The notes below the pieces were generated by a model. That model was not told the origin of the DNA, made no database searches, and saw only the letters and a list, made by a program, of their open reading frames with translations. 64,000 bases of DNA from MPNO01 sp965200535 (GTDB taxonomy: Bacteria > Pseudomonadota > Alphaproteobacteria > MPNO01), in assembly GCA_965200535.1 (NCBI GenBank), contig CBDAUF010000002.1:248001-312000 (forward strand), written 5' to 3'. Made by a program: the position numbers and the translations under genes. Within the stretch, counting starts at the first letter, position 1, and each line of letters begins with the position of its first letter. Of the stretch, positions 1 to 8,538 are shown in pieces.

Positions 1-17
1 CCGCCGCGGCCGGCACG

Positions 18-1028
18 TCAACGGGTTCCCATGATGCCCTGGGGCCGGACGGCGAGGACGCCGACCATGATCAGGAAGGTGAGCACCACGCCGTAGGTGG
101 GGAAATAGGCGAGGCCGAACTGTTCGGCGAGCCCGATCAGAAGGGCGCCGATCGCGGCTCCGGTGACCGAACCCAGCCCGCCGACGATCACCACGACGAG
201 CGACGCGAGGAGATACCGGATGTCTTCGCCCGGCGCGATGGAGAGGGCGGTGCCGCCGACCACGCCGGCGAATCCGGCCAGCCCGGCGCCGATCGCAAAG
301 ACCAGGGCAAAGACGAAATGCACGTTGACGCCGGAGGCCGCAAGCATCTCCCGGTCGTTGACCCCGGCCCGGATCATCATGCCGATGCGGGTGCGGTTGA
401 GGAAAACCCAAAGGCCGATTCCGACCACCACGGCAACGCCGAGCACGGTCAACCGGTACATCGGGTACTTGATGAACACCGGCGTTCCGGATGCCTTGAC
501 CACCGAAATCACCGGCAGGACCACCGCGCCGTACAGCCCTTCCGGGGTATCGAACTGATAGGTCGTGCCGGTCCAGACCGCCAGCATCAGGTCGGCGGCG
601 ATGATCGATATTCCGATGGTCACCAGGGTCTGGCGCAACTCGTCGCCTTCCATCCGGCGGAAAACCGCCACCTGCAGCAGCACGCCGCTGACCGCGATCA
701 CCAGAAAGGCGACGGCGAGGCCGAAGAACCAGCTTCCGGTCGCCTCGGCCACCTCGTAGCCGATATAGCCGCCGAGCAGGTACATCGAGCCATGCGCCAG
801 GTTGACGTTGCGCATCAGGCCGAAAACCAGCGTGAACCCGCTGGCCACGAGAAAGTACAGGCCGCCGAGGGTAACGCCGTTGAGCAATGTGGTGACGAAG
901 GTCTTCTTCCGGCCGATGGCATCGATCAGCCAGTCGGGCCATACCGCGAATATCAGCCACAGCAACGCCGCTGCGAACAGAACGATCCCGAGAACCAGGA
1001 GCGTCCGGCGCTGCGTCGGTCTGGGCAC
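18..1028 (-). CDS. livH: Branched-chain amino acid ABC transporter permease (LivH type)
   Basis: Inner-membrane permease of an ABC importer for branched-chain amino acids or similar small organic acids. The 336-residue product is hydrophobic throughout. After a first membrane helix (about residues 9-31) it carries the LivH-like region LNGVTLGGLYFLVASGFTL (about 49-67), followed by GLMRNVNLAHGSMYLLGGYIG. It ends in PQGIMGTR, a typical LivH C-terminus. The start is GTG, because an in-frame stop lies two codons upstream and no ATG is available. LivM and the two ATPases would be expected downstream, beyond position 1. No binding-protein gene is seen upstream: the next gene is a divergently transcribed LysR regulator. 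Length is slightly above the usual 290-310 residues. The substrate cannot be told from sequence. Confidence 0.9.
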   Translation of the reverse strand: MPRPTQRRTLLVLGIVLFAAALLWLIFAVWPDWLIDAIGRKKTFVTTLLNGVTLGGLYFLVASGFTLVFGLMRNVNLAHGSMYLLGGYIGYEVAEATGSWFFGLAVAFLVIAVSGVLLQVAVFRRMEGDELRQTLVTIGISIIAADLMLAVWTGTTYQFDTPEGLYGAVVLPVISVVKASGTPVFIKYPMYRLTVLGVAVVVGIGLWVFLNRTRIGMMIRAGVNDREMLAASGVNVHFVFALVFAIGAGLAGFAGVVGGTALSIAPGEDIRYLLASLVVVIVGGLGSVTGAAIGALLIGLAEQFGLAYFPTYGVVLTFLIMVGVLAVRPQGIMGTR

Positions 1029-1502
1029 GGCGGGTCAGGGTCCGAAGCGGTGTCCGGGCGAGAGCGCCGCCGCCGTGCGTATCGATCGGGCTGCGGGGCC
1101 GGCCCGCGGCGTCGCCATCGTCGATCCTCCCCGCCGAACCGCAGCGGCGCCGCGGGCAGGGGCAATCCGGCGGGCCTGCCGGAATCCGGCCGCGCCGCAT
1201 GTTCCGGTCTCTGACATCGCCGAACAGTCTGTCCAAACCCGCCCCAACCCGCAACCGCGTAACCGCCGCCGTGCGCCGCCCGGACGGCGGCAGTGGACAC
1301 CGAACCGACGCTGCCCCGAGCCGGAGGGAAGGGCCCGGTTCGGGGGTTCGGCGGCCGCGCCTCCGACAGCACACGGCCCGGCCCGGCCTCGCAGAGTCCC
1401 GGGGGCCGTGGGCGCGCTCCGGCTGCTTGCCATTGACAAAAGCTATAGCGAGAGCAAGCCTGCACCGTCCCGCAACCGGCACACGGCGACGGGTTTCGGT
1501 CG
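1029..1502. other. Intergenic region between divergent livH and LysR genes
   Basis: This 474-base gap separates the divergent livH and LysR genes. I see no convincing gene; the open frames are random high-GC frames. Near the LysR gene there is a TTGACA hexamer (1433-1438), flanked by an inverted repeat GCTTGC (1425-1430) and GCAAGC (1454-1459). The repeat could be a regulator site for autoregulation. No well-spaced -10 box accompanies the hexamer. Confidence 0.4.
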
Positions 1503-2465
1503 ATGGAGTTGAGACAGCTTCGCTATTTCTGCAAGGTGGCCGAGCACCGCAGCTTCAGCGGCGCGGCGGGGGCCCTGAACGTCTCGCAGCCGACACTCGG
1601 CGTGCAGATCAAGAAACTCGAGGAAGAGCTCGGCCTCCAGCTTTTCCGGCGTCATTCTCGCGGCGCCGAATTGACCGAAGCGGGTTCCATCTATTTTTCG
1701 CATATCCGGGACGTGCTGCGGCGCCTCGGGATCGCCGAGCAATCGATCGATCATCTGCGAACCGCGCCGCGGCAAGCCCTCAGGATCGGCGTCATTCCGT
1801 CGATCGGCATCGCCGTGATGTCGACGGTGCTGGAAGCCGCCGAGGCGCTCCTTCCGGACCTCGAGATTTCGATCCTCGTCGAGTTCACCGAGAACCTGTC
1901 GCTTGCCCTGGTCGCCGGCGAGATCGATTGCGCCCTCTCATTCGCGCCGATACAAGATGAACGGTTCGAATCCTCCCCGCTCTATCTCGACCGGATGCGC
2001 CTGATCGGGAGCGACGCACTCATCGGGAACCTTCCGGACAGCGTTTCCTTCGAGGTCGCCGCGAGCCTGCCGCTCGCCTTGGACAAGTACAGCGTCGCAC
2101 CGCGCGCTGCGAAGGAGCTTGGCGTTCCCCTGACGAGATCGCTGCAAATTCGCTCGATGCTGCTCCGCCAGGAACTGGTTGCCAACGGGCAACGGGGTTT
2201 CATCGGCCCTTATCTGTTCATGCACAAGCAGATCGAGAAGGGCGAGGTGCGGTGCCATGACATCGAACGGCCCAGTATCTGGTGCCAGCTTTATTTGAAC
2301 TCGAAGCGCGTACAGACCCTTTCGGACGCGGAGCGGCAAGTCTTCGACCTGATACGGCAGCACATAGACAAGTCGATCCGGTCCGGCGAATACCGCTGGC
2401 TGCCGCCCAACGCGAAGGCGTTCTCGGCCTCCCGCGATATAGGGGAAGCCTATATGTTGTATTGA
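1503..2465 (+). CDS. LysR family transcriptional regulator
   Basis: A 320-residue DNA-binding regulator. Residues 1-60 form the classic winged helix-turn-helix of the family (ELRQLRYFCKVAEHRSFSGA, then LNVSQPTLGVQIKKLEEELG and LFRRHSRGAELTEAG). The rest matches the two-lobed effector-binding domain of LysR proteins (about 90-300). It starts at ATG 1503. It lies 124 bases upstream of a TRAP transporter operon and dehydrogenase on the same strand, so it probably senses the substrate or a product of that operon; this is inferred from position only. The effector is unknown. Confidence 0.92.
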   Translation: MELRQLRYFCKVAEHRSFSGAAGALNVSQPTLGVQIKKLEEELGLQLFRRHSRGAELTEAGSIYFSHIRDVLRRLGIAEQSIDHLRTAPRQALRIGVIPSIGIAVMSTVLEAAEALLPDLEISILVEFTENLSLALVAGEIDCALSFAPIQDERFESSPLYLDRMRLIGSDALIGNLPDSVSFEVAASLPLALDKYSVAPRAAKELGVPLTRSLQIRSMLLRQELVANGQRGFIGPYLFMHKQIEKGEVRCHDIERPSIWCQLYLNSKRVQTLSDAERQVFDLIRQHIDKSIRSGEYRWLPPNAKAFSASRDIGEAYMLY

Positions 2466-2589
2466 CAATTCGTCATTTTCATGATTCTGAATTCTGCCTA
2501 CGACACCTTCAGGGCCGCGGCCGAAACACCCGCGCATCCTGCCGCAATCGCAAACGCAGCGCCGTACAACCGCAAACCGGGAGGAATTC

Positions 2590-3621
2590 ATGGTTCAGAT
2601 GTCGACCAAGGCAAATCGCCGCCGGATCGCCGGGGCGTTCTTGGTCATCGCACCGTTGCTGGCGAGTTACCCATCGGCGGCCGAAGAACTGTCGGTGGCC
2701 ACGTTCATGCCGCCGCAGCACCACATCAACAGCAATCTGTTCAAATGGTTCGGCGAGGAAATCTCCAAGCGCTCCAACGGCAGCCTGACCGTGAAGGTTT
2801 TCCCCGCCGGCCAGCTCGGCGCCGGACCGGTTCAGCAATGGAAACGCGCCGTCGAGGGGGTTGCCGACATCACCTTCGGAATCCAGGCCTACACCGCCCC
2901 CCTGTTCCCGCGCTCGATGCTGATCATCCCGCCGGGCAAGGCGACGACGGCGAGGGAGGCAACCGAGCGGCTGTGGAAGGTCTACGACCGCTATCTCGCG
3001 CAAGAGTACAAGGCCGTCAAGGCGATGGGGGTGTTCACCGTCGCTGGCGACCATATTGCCGCGACGCGCGACGTTTCCACCATGGACGGGCTGCGCGGGG
3101 CGAAGCTCGTTCCCTTTGCGGCGATGACGACCCCGATCGTGAAGGCGATGGGGGCGGTCCCGGTGCAGATGCCGGTCACGCAGATGTACACCGGCCTTTC
3201 GACCGGTACGATCGATGCGGCTTAAGCTTCGTTGAACAACATCACCCCGCCCTGGAACTTCTGGGACGTCGCCAAGTTCGTGGTCGGCAACGTTCCGATC
3301 AATTTCGCGGCCACTTACATCGTGATGAACAAGGAACGCTATAGCGGCCTGTCGCGCGAACACCGCAAGATCGTCGACGATCTCTCCGGCCTGACCATGT
3401 CGCTCAAGGGCGCGGAATCTTTCGACGGCGCCAGTCGAGGTTCGGGGAAGGTGATGCAGACCTCGCCGAAGATGGCGCGGGTCAAGTGGATCCAGGTCTC
3501 CGCCGAGGAGCGGGCCAAGATGGATGCGGCGGTCCAGCGCGGGCTGGAGATCCTGTTCGCGGATTACGAAAAGCGCGGCATCAAGGATGCGCGCGAGATC
3601 TACGAGGCGATCAACAAGTAG
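2590..3621 (+). pseudogene. dctP: TRAP transporter substrate-binding protein DctP, interrupted by an in-frame TAA
   Basis: Periplasmic binding protein of a tripartite ATP-independent transporter. An N-terminal signal sequence (RRRIAGAFLVIAPLLASYPSAA) is followed by a DctP fold: VFPAGQLGAGPVQQWKRAV and later PVQMPVTQMYTGLSTGTIDA. After residue 211 the frame meets TAA (3223-3225). It then continues in the same frame as typical DctP sequence (NNITPPWNFWDVAKFVVG) to a TAG at 3621, giving 343 codons in total. The start ATG at 2590 has a GGGAGG site upstream. dctQ and dctM follow at once and are intact. Everything but one codon is intact, so the options are a recent nonsense mutation or a base-call error. 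If real, the product lacks its C-terminal third and the transporter should be dead. Confidence 0.85.
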
Positions 3622-3634
3622 AGACCCCCAGCGG

Positions 3635-4177
3635 ATGGATGCCGGCGACGCCCGGCCCGGCTGGCTTCGCCGGCTGGACCGGTGGGTAGAGCGGCTGACG
3701 TTTCTCGTCGGCGGGATCGGGCTCGCGGTCATGGTCCTGCTGACGGCCTGGAACGTCATCGTGATGCGCAAGGTCCTCAACGACCCCATCGTCGGCGCCG
3801 AGGATATCCTGATCCTCAACCTCGTGATCCTGGTTGCGGTCGCCATCCCCTATGGCGGCCGCTCCGGCGCGCATATCGAGATCGAGATATTCGAGGCCTG
3901 GATGTCGAAGGCCTTCGCGCGCTGGTCCCTGGCGGCGATGAAGCTGCTCGCGATCCCTCTCGTCGCGGTCCTGGCCTGGCGGCTGTTCAAATCGGGTGCA
4001 TCGGCCCGCGAATTCGGCGAGGCGACACAGCAGCTCCTGATCTCCTACGAGCCGTTCTATTTCGCCATGGGTGCGATGATCGCGCTCTACGCTGCGATTC
4101 TGATCGCCGACCTGATCCTGTTGCTCGCCGGCCGGGACCCCGCACCGATGCCCGAGCCGGACGGGGAAGCGCAATGA
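3635..4177 (+). CDS. dctQ: TRAP transporter small permease subunit DctQ
   Basis: Small membrane subunit of the TRAP transporter, predicted 180 residues with four membrane helices. Recognisable DctQ features are LTFLVGGIGLAVMVLLTAWNV in helix 1 and the conserved region DPIVGAEDILILNLVILVAV followed by PYGGRSGAHIEIEIFE. I chose ATG 3635 because a longer upstream frame overlaps the end of dctP and is basic and low-complexity. The start lies 13 bases after the dctP stop, and its own stop overlaps the dctM start (ATGA), indicating translational coupling. It works with DctM to form the membrane part of the transporter. Confidence 0.9.
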   Translation: MDAGDARPGWLRRLDRWVERLTFLVGGIGLAVMVLLTAWNVIVMRKVLNDPIVGAEDILILNLVILVAVAIPYGGRSGAHIEIEIFEAWMSKAFARWSLAAMKLLAIPLVAVLAWRLFKSGASAREFGEATQQLLISYEPFYFAMGAMIALYAAILIADLILLLAGRDPAPMPEPDGEAQ

Positions 4178-5532
4178 GCATGTCGCTCATCGGGGTGATC
4201 GGGCTGCTCGTTCTGTTCGGGCTCCTGGCCTTCCGGTTTCCGGTCGCGCTCGCGATGATCCTGGTCGGCACCGTCGGCACCTTGTGCGCCCAGGCGAACC
4301 GCTTTATCGGCCTCGGCATGGCCGGCGATCAGGCCTGGGCGCGAGGCTGGAACACGGCGATGTCCAACCTGTCGGGCGAGGCATTCGAGGTCGCCTCGAA
4401 CTTCAACCTCCTGGTCATCCCGATGTTCGTTCTGATGGGCAGTCTCGCGGGCGTTTCCGGCATGTCGCGCGACCTGTTCACCGCGGCGCACCGCTGGATC
4501 GGCCATTTCCGCGGCGGCCTCGCCTCGGCGACGATTTCGGCCTGTGCGGGGTTCGCGGCGCTGTCGGGGTCCTCGCTGGCCTCCGCGGTCACGATGGGGC
4601 GCGTCGCGCTGCCCGAGATGAACCGGTACAAATACGCGCCGGAGCTTTCGACCGGCGCGGTGGCGGCCGGCGGCACCCTCGGCTTCCTGATCCCCCCGTC
4701 CGGCGGAATGATCATCTACGCGGTGCTGACCGATCAGTCGGTCGGCCGGCTGTTCATGGCCGGCGTCGTGCCCGGCATCGTCCTTACACTGCTCTTCATC
4801 GGCGCGATATGGATTACCGTTCGGCTGCGCCCCGAGAAGGGGCCGGCCGCCGACCCCGCGACAGGGAGCGAGCGGCGCCGCTCGGTCGGCGCCGCGGTGC
4901 CGATCCTCTTGGTGGTCGGAATCACGATCGGCGGGATGTATACCGGCTTCTTCACCCCGGTGGAGGCTTCCGCCGTGGGCGCGCTCCTGACGTTCTTGGT
5001 CGCGCTCTGGCGGCGTTCGCTCAGCGCCCGGCAGCTGCGCACCGTGGTCCTGCAAACCATGAAAGCGACGGCGACCGTCTTTCTGATCATCATCGGGGCA
5101 TTCGTCTTCATCCCGTTCATGTCGCTGACGGGGCTTGCCGGCGACATGGTCGCCTTTCTCACCTCGCTGCCGATCGGCGAAGTCGGCGTCCTGATCGTGG
5201 TCATCCTGATCTATATGTTCCTCGGGACGTTCCTGGAGGGCATCGCGATGCTCGTCCTCACCATTCCGGTCGTGATGGCGCTGGCGACCCAGCTGCAGTG
5301 GGACCTGATCTGGTTCGGGATCATCGTCGTGATCGTCCTGGAAATGGGGATGATTTCGCCGCCTGTCGGCATCAATGTCTTTGTCGTGAAGTCGATCGCG
5401 CCGGATGTGCCGATGCGCACCATATTCCGGGGGATCTGGCCGTTCTGGCTGGCGATGGCGGTGATGATTGCATTGCTGGTGGCGTTTCCGGGGATTGCGA
5501 TGTTTTTGCCCGACACGATGTTGGGATCATGA
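4174..5532 (+). CDS. dctM: TRAP transporter large permease subunit DctM
   Basis: Large membrane subunit, which carries out substrate transport driven by an ion gradient. The 452-residue product is very hydrophobic, with about 12 helices. It holds family signatures such as GFAALSGSSLASAVTMGRVA, GGTLGFLIPPSGGMIIYAVL and the C-terminal MISPPVGINVFVVKSIAPDV. The start ATG at 4174 overlaps the dctQ stop by four bases, so both are read from one message. The substrate is unknown. The binding protein gene of this operon carries an in-frame stop, so function depends on whether that lesion is real. Confidence 0.95.
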   Translation: MSMSLIGVIGLLVLFGLLAFRFPVALAMILVGTVGTLCAQANRFIGLGMAGDQAWARGWNTAMSNLSGEAFEVASNFNLLVIPMFVLMGSLAGVSGMSRDLFTAAHRWIGHFRGGLASATISACAGFAALSGSSLASAVTMGRVALPEMNRYKYAPELSTGAVAAGGTLGFLIPPSGGMIIYAVLTDQSVGRLFMAGVVPGIVLTLLFIGAIWITVRLRPEKGPAADPATGSERRRSVGAAVPILLVVGITIGGMYTGFFTPVEASAVGALLTFLVALWRRSLSARQLRTVVLQTMKATATVFLIIIGAFVFIPFMSLTGLAGDMVAFLTSLPIGEVGVLIVVILIYMFLGTFLEGIAMLVLTIPVVMALATQLQWDLIWFGIIVVIVLEMGMISPPVGINVFVVKSIAPDVPMRTIFRGIWPFWLAMAVMIALLVAFPGIAMFLPDTMLGS

Positions 5533-5608
5533 TGACCGGCCTCCGCCCTGGCGCTCTTCCCCGGGGCTTCGGGGCGACGGGGCGGTCGCAAACGATGGAG
5601 AGATTGGA

Positions 5609-6364
5609 ATGAGCAGGCTTGACGGGAAGGTCGCGGTCGTGACCGGTGCCGCACAGGGCATCGGGGAGACATACGCAAGAGCGCTCGCGGCGGAGGGCGC
5701 CTCGGTCGTCGTTTCGGATATCGCCGATCCGTCCCGCGTGGTCGAGGCGATAACGGCGGCGGGCGGCAAGGCCATCGGAAAGATGACCGACGTGACCGAT
5801 GACGGGGCGCTTTCCGACCTCGTCGAGGCCGCCGAGTCGGCGTTCGGGCCGATCGAGATCCTGGTCAACAACGCGGCGCTCTTCGCCGCCCTGCGGCTGA
5901 CCCCGATCATGCAGATCTCGAATGAGGAATGGGACAGGGTCATGACGGTCAACGTGCGCGGCACCGTCCAGACCACCAAGGCGGTCGTTCCCAGCATGCT
6001 CAGGAACGAGAGAGGCAAGATCATAAATATCAGTTCGGGCACATTCTATTACGGCGGGCCCGGTCTGGCGCACTATGTCTGCTCGAAGGGCGCGATCATC
6101 GCCTTCACGCGTTCGGCGGCGCGCGAGTTCGGCGACAAGAACATCCTGGTGAACTGCATCGCGCCCGGCCTGACGGAGAGCGAGGGCGTCCGCAATCACC
6201 CCGACCTCCATGTCGCCCGCGCGCCGACGGTGCAGGCCCGCGCTATCAAGCGGGACATGGTGCCCGACGATCTGGTCGGGATGCTGCTGTTCCTGGCGAG
6301 CGAAGACAGCGACTTCGTGACCGGACAGACCTTCAACGTCGACGGCGGCCGGCACAACCAGTGA
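5609..6364 (+). CDS. SDR family NAD(P)-dependent oxidoreductase
   Basis: Cytoplasmic short-chain dehydrogenase/reductase of 251 residues, the classic length. It shows the nucleotide-binding motif TGAAQGIG (12-19), the NNA motif (87-89), the catalytic Ser in ISSG (142/143) and YxxxK with Tyr156 and Lys160. It ends in FNVDGGRHNQ, typical of the fold. The start ATG at 5609 has a GGAG site about 9 bases upstream. A longer upstream frame overlaps dctM and is discarded. The gene follows dctM by 76 bases on the same strand, so it probably oxidises or reduces the compound imported by the TRAP system. The exact substrate is not predictable. Confidence 0.93.
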   Translation: MSRLDGKVAVVTGAAQGIGETYARALAAEGASVVVSDIADPSRVVEAITAAGGKAIGKMTDVTDDGALSDLVEAAESAFGPIEILVNNAALFAALRLTPIMQISNEEWDRVMTVNVRGTVQTTKAVVPSMLRNERGKIINISSGTFYYGGPGLAHYVCSKGAIIAFTRSAAREFGDKNILVNCIAPGLTESEGVRNHPDLHVARAPTVQARAIKRDMVPDDLVGMLLFLASEDSDFVTGQTFNVDGGRHNQ

Positions 6365-6411
6365 GCGGCGGGTCTCCGCTCGCGTAACCCCGGCCGGTTC
6401 GCCTCCCCGCC

Positions 6412-7446
6412 CTACCCCGGCGCCCCCTCCGCCGTGATGCGTTCGGCCAGCATGCGGCGGAAGGCGAGGCCGGGGCCGTCGACGTTGATGTCGATGGAGA
6501 ACGCGTCCGGGCGGCGGTCGATATTCGCCTGCTGGGCGGCGAGGATGCCGACGTCCTCGGCGAACACGCGGCGGAAATCGACGCGGAAGGTCTCGTCCAC
6601 CGCCGCGTCGTCGAGCGCGAAGCTGCGCGTGTGCGCGTAAAAATAGTGCGTCGTCGTCGCGGTCTCCGGCGTGATCGCGTTTAGGTTGTAGAACTCGATC
6701 CGGCTCTCCGGCGGCGCGTCGGCGCAGCCCGCCCCCGGCGGCGCGCAGCCGGCATGGACGGTGTTGCACGCGGGCAGGGTGGAGACCGCCACCTGCCAGC
6801 GGTCGACATTGCCGGCGAAGCCGCCCATCCGGCGGTAGAGCGGCGGCGGCGGGGAATCGCGCACCACGCGCGACATCCGCACATGATCTTCGCCGCGCTC
6901 GGCGACGATCGGGAAATCGGCCACATTGTCGGTGCCGATCGAGCCGGCATGCACATAGGCCACGTGCGACAGGTCGAGCAGGTTGTCGTTGAGCAGCAGG
7001 TAGTTGGCCTCGACATGGAACGGCGGGCCGCCGCGCACCGCGCGCCAGCCGGGTGCATCCATCCAGTGCCAGCCGGGGACCAGCGCCGGGTCGGCCGCCG
7101 CTGCGTCGCCCATCCAGATCCACACCCAGCCGTGACGCTCGACGAGCGGCCAGGCGCGGACCCCGGCGCCGGGCGGGATCGCCGACTGGCCCGGCACCTC
7201 GACGCAGCGCCCGCCGGCGTCGAAGCGCAGCCCGTGATAGCCGCAGCGGATGGTCTCGCCCTCGGTCCGGCCGAGCGACAGCGGGACCGAGCGGTGGCAG
7301 CAACGGTCCTCCAGCGCCGCCGGCCGCCCGCTGCCCGTGCGGAACAGGACGACGGGCTCGCCCAGGATGGTCCGGGCGAGCGGGGTCTCCGTCACCTCGT
7401 CGTCCCAGGCGGCGGCGTACCAGCAGTTCCTGAGGAATGCGCCCAT
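6412..7446 (-). CDS. Rieske (2Fe-2S) aromatic ring-hydroxylating / O-demethylase oxygenase
   Basis: Oxygenase component of the vanillate O-demethylase / phthalate dioxygenase type, 344 residues. The Rieske cluster ligands are C49, H51, C68 and H71 (CCHRS and CGYHG). The mononuclear iron site is in DNLLDLSHVAYVH, with H161 and H166. Its partner reductase is not encoded nearby. It starts 13 bases after an amidohydrolase gene on the same strand, so the two form an operon, probably for breakdown of an aromatic acid. Family knowledge supports hydroxylation or demethylation of an aromatic substrate. The specific compound is inference only. Confidence 0.92.
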   Translation of the reverse strand: MGAFLRNCWYAAAWDDEVTETPLARTILGEPVVLFRTGSGRPAALEDRCCHRSVPLSLGRTEGETIRCGYHGLRFDAGGRCVEVPGQSAIPPGAGVRAWPLVERHGWVWIWMGDAAAADPALVPGWHWMDAPGWRAVRGGPPFHVEANYLLLNDNLLDLSHVAYVHAGSIGTDNVADFPIVAERGEDHVRMSRVVRDSPPPPLYRRMGGFAGNVDRWQVAVSTLPACNTVHAGCAPPGAGCADAPPESRIEFYNLNAITPETATTTHYFYAHTRSFALDDAAVDETFRVDFRRVFAEDVGILAAQQANIDRRPDAFSIDINVDGPGLAFRRMLAERITAEGAPG

Positions 7447-7459
7447 CCCGCCCTTCCCG

Positions 7460-8419
7460 CTAGGCGTCCAGGGCCTGCGCGAGCCGGGGGAAAAGGCGCC
7501 GCGCGTTGCCGCGCTCCATCGCCGCGCGCGCCGCCCCGTCGAACCCGGCGTATGCGTCGGTCCCCGCGGTCTCGCTCTCGGCGACCCGGTCGGGAATATA
7601 GGGGTAGTCGGTGCCGAACAGGATGCGGTCCGGCGCGGCGAGGGCCTGCAGCGCGGCCAGCACCGCCGGGCCGCCCGAGAGCGCCGTGTCGTAATGGAGC
7701 CGGCGCAGATACGCCCGCGCGCCGTCCGGATAGTTCTCGCGAAAGCGGGTGAGGTCGTCGAAGATCTCGATCCGGTGGGCGAGGACGGGCAGCGCCCCGC
7801 CGGCGTGCGAGAGGATGAAGCGGATCGACTTCATGCGCTCCAGCACCCCGTTGAACAGCAGGCTCGCGGTCGCCCGCGCGGTCTCGCAGGGGTAATCGAC
7901 GATGGGCCGCGGCACCGCATAGCCCTGCTCGCCGCCGCCCGCCGGATAGGTCGGGTGCAGCAGGACCGCCGCCGAACGCCGGTCGAGTTCGCGGTAGATC
8001 TCGTGAAAATCCGGGTGGCCCGCCGGGCGGTTGTCGATCTGGGTCAGGTGCATGAACCCGTCGAGACCGATCTCGCACGCGCGCCCGATCTCGGCCAGGC
8101 AGTCGTCGACATCCGGGAAGGGGAGCGCGGCGAAGGCGCCGAAACGGCCGGGATGGCGGACGATCAGGTCGGCGAGATAGTCGTTGCACCGCCTCGCGAG
8201 GTCGCGGCACGCCGCCCGGTCGCCGTAATAGATCCCGGGAGCGGAAAACGAGAGCACGGCGGCCGCGACGCCGAGCCGGTCCATCAGCGCGAGCGAGGTT
8301 TCCGGCGACCAGTCGGGAAACGGCCGGTAGGCGGTGCCGGGATAGCCGCCCGCGGTCTGCGCCTCGCGAAAGAAGGCGGGCAGCACGTGGTGATGCACGT
8401 CGATACGGCCCTGTCTCAT
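7460..8419 (-). CDS. Amidohydrolase family protein (ACMSD-like)
   Basis: Metal-dependent TIM-barrel enzyme of 319 residues, of the amidohydrolase-2 branch that includes 2-amino-3-carboxymuconate-6-semialdehyde decarboxylase and gamma-resorcylate decarboxylase. An N-terminal DVHHHVLP supplies the HxH metal ligands. FGAFAALPFPDVDDCLAEI, the His in FILSHAGGALPVL and the late Asp in ILFGTDYPYIP match the family. The ATG start at 8419 gives the expected N-terminus directly at the metal motif. It is the first gene of a two-gene unit with the Rieske oxygenase 13 bases downstream. Decarboxylation or hydrolysis of an aromatic ring product is likely. Confidence 0.88.
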   Translation of the reverse strand: MRQGRIDVHHHVLPAFFREAQTAGGYPGTAYRPFPDWSPETSLALMDRLGVAAAVLSFSAPGIYYGDRAACRDLARRCNDYLADLIVRHPGRFGAFAALPFPDVDDCLAEIGRACEIGLDGFMHLTQIDNRPAGHPDFHEIYRELDRRSAAVLLHPTYPAGGGEQGYAVPRPIVDYPCETARATASLLFNGVLERMKSIRFILSHAGGALPVLAHRIEIFDDLTRFRENYPDGARAYLRRLHYDTALSGGPAVLAALQALAAPDRILFGTDYPYIPDRVAESETAGTDAYAGFDGAARAAMERGNARRLFPRLAQALDA

Positions 8420-8538
8420 GCTCCGGCCCCGGCCTGTTGCCCCGCGCCCGAACGGTGTCTCGACGCCGCCGGACTATACCAGTCCGCCGGGCTCGGGTGC
8501 GTCACGGCCGCGCGCGGGAAGACCGGCTCGGCGTCGCC

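Noticed and set aside
6363..6381. Terminator hairpin after the short-chain dehydrogenase gene
   Set aside because: Only a six-bp stem without a T run, in GC-rich sequence where such stems are common.
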